DNA from: CAZMVU01 sp964569295
GTDB lineage: Bacteria; Hydrogenedentota; Hydrogenedentia; Hydrogenedentales; JAGMZX01
Length of the DNA stretch: 25,308 nucleotides
Direction: 5' to 3'
Assembly (NCBI GenBank): GCA_964569295.1
Contig: CAZMVU010000051.1
Span: 1-25,308 of the forward strand
Part shown: piece after piece, positions 22,748 through 25,308 of the stretch
Layout of the letters: the number at the start of each line of letters is the position of its first letter
Position numbering within the stretch: the first letter of the stretch is position 1
Position numbers and translations under genes: made by a program
Notes under the pieces: model-generated
The model's input: only the letters and a program-made list of their open reading frames with translations
Told to the model about the DNA's origin: nothing
The model's database searches: none

Positions 22748-25171
22748 ATGCACACGGCATCTAAACTTCCCTCCATGACAGGGGCATCGACGCAAGCTAC
22801 TCACGCTTCTTCTCACAAGCACGCTGGAAGCCGCCTCAGAAGGGCGCGCGAATACGCAGTGCACACCGCCCTGCTTATCGCGCTGCTCGCGTGCATTTTT
22901 CCCGGCGTCTTTCTTCACGGCGAACGGATCACGGCGGCCGGCCTGCTCTATGAAAGCCGCCCCTGGAGCGAATACGCGCCCGCCGGCTACGAGGGTCCGC
23001 AGAATCCGATTATGTCGGATATCGTGACCGCTTTCACACCCTACTACGCCGTGACCCAAGAAGCGCTGTGGTCCGGCGAATGGCCCCTTTGGAATCCCTA
23101 CGAGATGGGGGGAATGCCGCTCCTGGCGAACTACCAGAGCGCCGTGTTTTATCCGCCCCGCCTGCTGCACGCGTTTCTCGAATTGCACCTGGCCACCACG
23201 CTGTACATATTGCTGAAGCTCTGGCTATGCGGCATGACAGCCTATGTGTGCGGGCGCGCGCTGGGGTGGCGCACAGGCGTAGCCCGTTTCTACAGCCTGG
23301 CCTGGATGCTGAGTAGCTATGCCCTTGTCTGGAGCTACTGGCCGCTCACCGATGTGGCGGTATGGGCGCCGGTAGTGTTTCTGGGAATTGAATCCGTACT
23401 GGGAGGGCGTTACCGCCGGGGATTCTTCGTGCTCAGCATCGGGGGGAGCCTGCTTCTGCTGGCCGGACACCCGGAAACGGCATTCGCCTTTGGCCTCGGC
23501 ATGTCGAGCTATTTCTTGTGGCGCCTGATTCTCGGGCGGGGTGCCGGCGCCGGCCTGTTGTATCCAGTGGCGGTGTATGCCGCCGGATGGATGCTCGCGC
23601 TGGGAGTGGCCGCGGTACAGCTTCTCCCCTTCGCCGAGTACCTTGCCCACAGCGCCACGAGCTTCGGCGATGAAAGGGCCGGCGGGGTTGTACACAGCCT
23701 GAGCGCGGCGGTTCTGGCCGCCACTTGGGTCCCCCGGTTCTACGGCACGAGCGCTGCGGGCACCTACTGGCTGGGAAAACCACTCAACGCGAACCTGTGC
23801 GGCATGCTCTACACGGGCATGGCCGTGTGGGTATGTGTGGCCCTCTTACCCGTACTCTGGAAGAAGCATGCGGGCGAGCCAGGCGTGGGCGCGCGTGTCT
23901 GGGCGTTACTGATTGCAACGGCCCTCGCTGTGCTGCTCGCCATTGATATGCCGCCGTTTGACCTCGTGAACCGGGCGCCCCTCCTCCGGGCCATGCGCCC
24001 CGCTTACCATAGTGTCTTCGCCCTCTTCGCGCTGCCCACGCTTGCCGCCATAAGCCTCGAACATTGGACGGCGTCACGCCGGCATCTCCGCGACCTCGCC
24101 CGGGCAACGCCGCTCATAGCCGTTGCCGCGCTGGTTGTTTGGCGTGTGTGGGCGTTTTATGCAGGTAAACTCGCGCTGCTGGACTTCGGCGGCCACGTGC
24201 GGTGGCACCTGGGGCTTGGCGTGGCGCTCGCCGTTTTGTGCATGGGCATGCTCGCCGTGCAATGCTTCACCATGCGGCCACGGCTCGTGGTCGCGCTGCT
24301 CACCGTGGTGCTCGCCGCCGACCTGCTGTACGCCAACCAGGGCCTTCTCCCCACACGCCGGGCCGACCAGGTGTTGCCCCGTACCGCACTCACGGACTAC
24401 CTGCGCGGCCTCCCCCAGCCGTGCCGCGTGGATGCCGCCAGTGGTGGCATCGCCTCGGGGCTGCTCGCGCCCTACGGCATTGAAGAGTGGCTGGGTTACG
24501 ACGGCCTCTACCCCCTTCGCCCATACCGTTTCCAGCGTGAACTGGGCCCCGATATTCGCAAGGCGATGGCGCCCGCATGCGCCATTGCATATATTCTCAA
24601 CGATCCCCGCTATCCGCCCCTCGTCCCCGAAAAGAAACTCGCGGCGTGTGAACACATCGCCACACACGACGGCATCGAAGTATACCGCGACCCCGCCGCG
24701 TTGCCGCGCGCCCGCCTTGTCAATAAGGCTCGGGTCACCGACGACCTGGACGCCATGTTCGCGCTCATGCGGTCGCCGGCCTTCGACCCGGCTGTTGAAG
24801 CCCTGCTCGAGGCGCCGCCGGCCGGCGGCCTGCCCAAGGCCACACGCGCGGATCCCGGTGACGCCAGAATCGTCGGGCGCCAGACCACCCGCGTGTCTGT
24901 GCGCGTCGATGCCAGGGAAGCGGCCATTCTCATTCTTGCGGACACGCACTACCCCGGCTGGCACGCCCACATCGACGGTGAGCCGGCGGCGGTGTTCCCC
25001 GTCTACAGTGTGTTCCGCGGGGTGCGCGTGCCACCGGGCAAGCACCATGTCACGTTTCAGTACAGGCCGTGGAGTTTCCGGGTGGGCCTGGCGCTTTCCA
25101 TGGCGGCCCTGCTCGCGTTACCGGCGATTGCGCTCGTCATCAGGCGCTGGCGCAGAACGGCGCTCGAGTAG
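22748..25171 (+). CDS. YfhO-family polytopic membrane protein
   Basis: 807 residues from the ATG at 22748 (an ATG at 22775 is an alternative; neither has a clear ribosome binding site). A basic N-terminus (SRLRRAREY) leads into about a dozen hydrophobic segments. The first external loop has PIMSDIVTAFTPYY and PLWNPYEMGGMPLLANYQSAVFYP, typical of YfhO and GT-C type glycosyltransferases that use polyprenyl-linked sugars. A soluble C-terminal part ends with DTHYPGWHAHIDGEP and VPPGKHHVTFQYRP, the family's terminal beta domain, and a last membrane helix. Bacillus YfhO and Listeria GtlB decorate wall polymers; here a role in glycosylating envelope material is inferred. Confidence 0.85.
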   Translation: MHTASKLPSMTGASTQATHASSHKHAGSRLRRAREYAVHTALLIALLACIFPGVFLHGERITAAGLLYESRPWSEYAPAGYEGPQNPIMSDIVTAFTPYYAVTQEALWSGEWPLWNPYEMGGMPLLANYQSAVFYPPRLLHAFLELHLATTLYILLKLWLCGMTAYVCGRALGWRTGVARFYSLAWMLSSYALVWSYWPLTDVAVWAPVVFLGIESVLGGRYRRGFFVLSIGGSLLLLAGHPETAFAFGLGMSSYFLWRLILGRGAGAGLLYPVAVYAAGWMLALGVAAVQLLPFAEYLAHSATSFGDERAGGVVHSLSAAVLAATWVPRFYGTSAAGTYWLGKPLNANLCGMLYTGMAVWVCVALLPVLWKKHAGEPGVGARVWALLIATALAVLLAIDMPPFDLVNRAPLLRAMRPAYHSVFALFALPTLAAISLEHWTASRRHLRDLARATPLIAVAALVVWRVWAFYAGKLALLDFGGHVRWHLGLGVALAVLCMGMLAVQCFTMRPRLVVALLTVVLAADLLYANQGLLPTRRADQVLPRTALTDYLRGLPQPCRVDAASGGIASGLLAPYGIEEWLGYDGLYPLRPYRFQRELGPDIRKAMAPACAIAYILNDPRYPPLVPEKKLAACEHIATHDGIEVYRDPAALPRARLVNKARVTDDLDAMFALMRSPAFDPAVEALLEAPPAGGLPKATRADPGDARIVGRQTTRVSVRVDAREAAILILADTHYPGWHAHIDGEPAAVFPVYSVFRGVRVPPGKHHVTFQYRPWSFRVGLALSMAALLALPAIALVIRRWRRTALE

Positions 25172-25251
25172 ACCCGCCGGTATTCACGCCAAGTTGTTGA
25201 AAATCCCGGTTTGCGTTGGGGGGATGGCGGGAAAATGGCCCGACCGAAAAC

Positions 25252-25278
25252 TTCGTAATTCTTTAGCCGATTGCCGTG
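25252..25278 (-). repeat. Dispersed repeat, copy B
   Basis: The minus strand matches copy A (257-283) at 25 of 27 positions, sharing cggctaaaga and ttacgaa. It lies about 80 nt past the YfhO stop, in non-coding DNA. Both copies are near a CAAGTT-GAAAATC-like segment (289-301 and 25190-25206), but the relative orientation of that segment differs, so it may be coincidental. Confidence 0.6.
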
Positions 25279-25308
25279 AGCCGTTTCCCATACGTCATAC
25301 AACTCCCT

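Noticed and set aside
1..25308. CRISPR arrays, tRNA, rRNA, integrases or defence genes
   Set aside because: No regularly spaced repeats, tRNA-like folds or recognisable proteins of these kinds were seen by reading; a covariance-model scan was not possible.

Overview
The window is GC-rich bacterial chromosome from a Gram-negative-type cell. An AsmA-like protein, a SPOR-domain protein, secreted hydrolases and type IV pilin-like pseudopilins all point to a diderm envelope. The mix (FHA-GAF histidine kinase, BNR sialidase-like protein, YfhO protein, paired short pseudopilins, repeat-rich intergenic DNA) resembles uncultured lineages around Hydrogenedentota, Planctomycetota and Lentisphaerota. That placement is an impression from gene style and not a demonstrated assignment. 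I see no phage, transposase, CRISPR, tRNA or rRNA.

Layout. 1-511: non-coding, with a dispersed-repeat copy. 512-2785 (-): MrfA/YprA-type DEAH helicase with a C-terminal four-cysteine motif. It shares a divergent promoter region with 3084-4670 (+), a cytoplasmic FHA-GAF-histidine kinase. 4741-5481 (-): HAD hydrolase. 5672-9016 (+): a compact set of a secreted penicillin-acylase-family hydrolase, a translationally coupled APH-type small-molecule kinase and a small membrane protein. 9073-10371 (-): secreted or anchored sialidase-like protein. 10372-11151: gene-free and unusually rich in inverted repeats, including a foldback element of about 173 bp. 11152-11991 (-): DUF1460 cysteine amidase-like protein.

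12171-19612 (+) looks like one transcription unit: recA, a large AsmA-like protein, a zinc-knuckle protein, a SPOR protein with a long Pro-Glu stalk, panE and a DUF374 acyltransferase. A good sigma70 promoter with an overlapping dyad lies ahead of recA. 19667-20816 (-) holds two paralogous pseudopilins separated by a terminator; the upstream one has a near-consensus sigma54 promoter. 21439-22296 (+) is a NagD-type HAD phosphatase and 22748-25171 (+) a YfhO-family polytopic membrane protein. The window ends with an inverted copy of the repeat seen near position 257.

Most genes are recognisable housekeeping or accessory families. The least explained signals are intergenic: the repeat pair, the foldback, the recA operator candidate, the pilin sigma54 promoter and a repeat that supplies the stop codon of the DUF1460 gene. 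I did not find an obvious new defence or mobile system.
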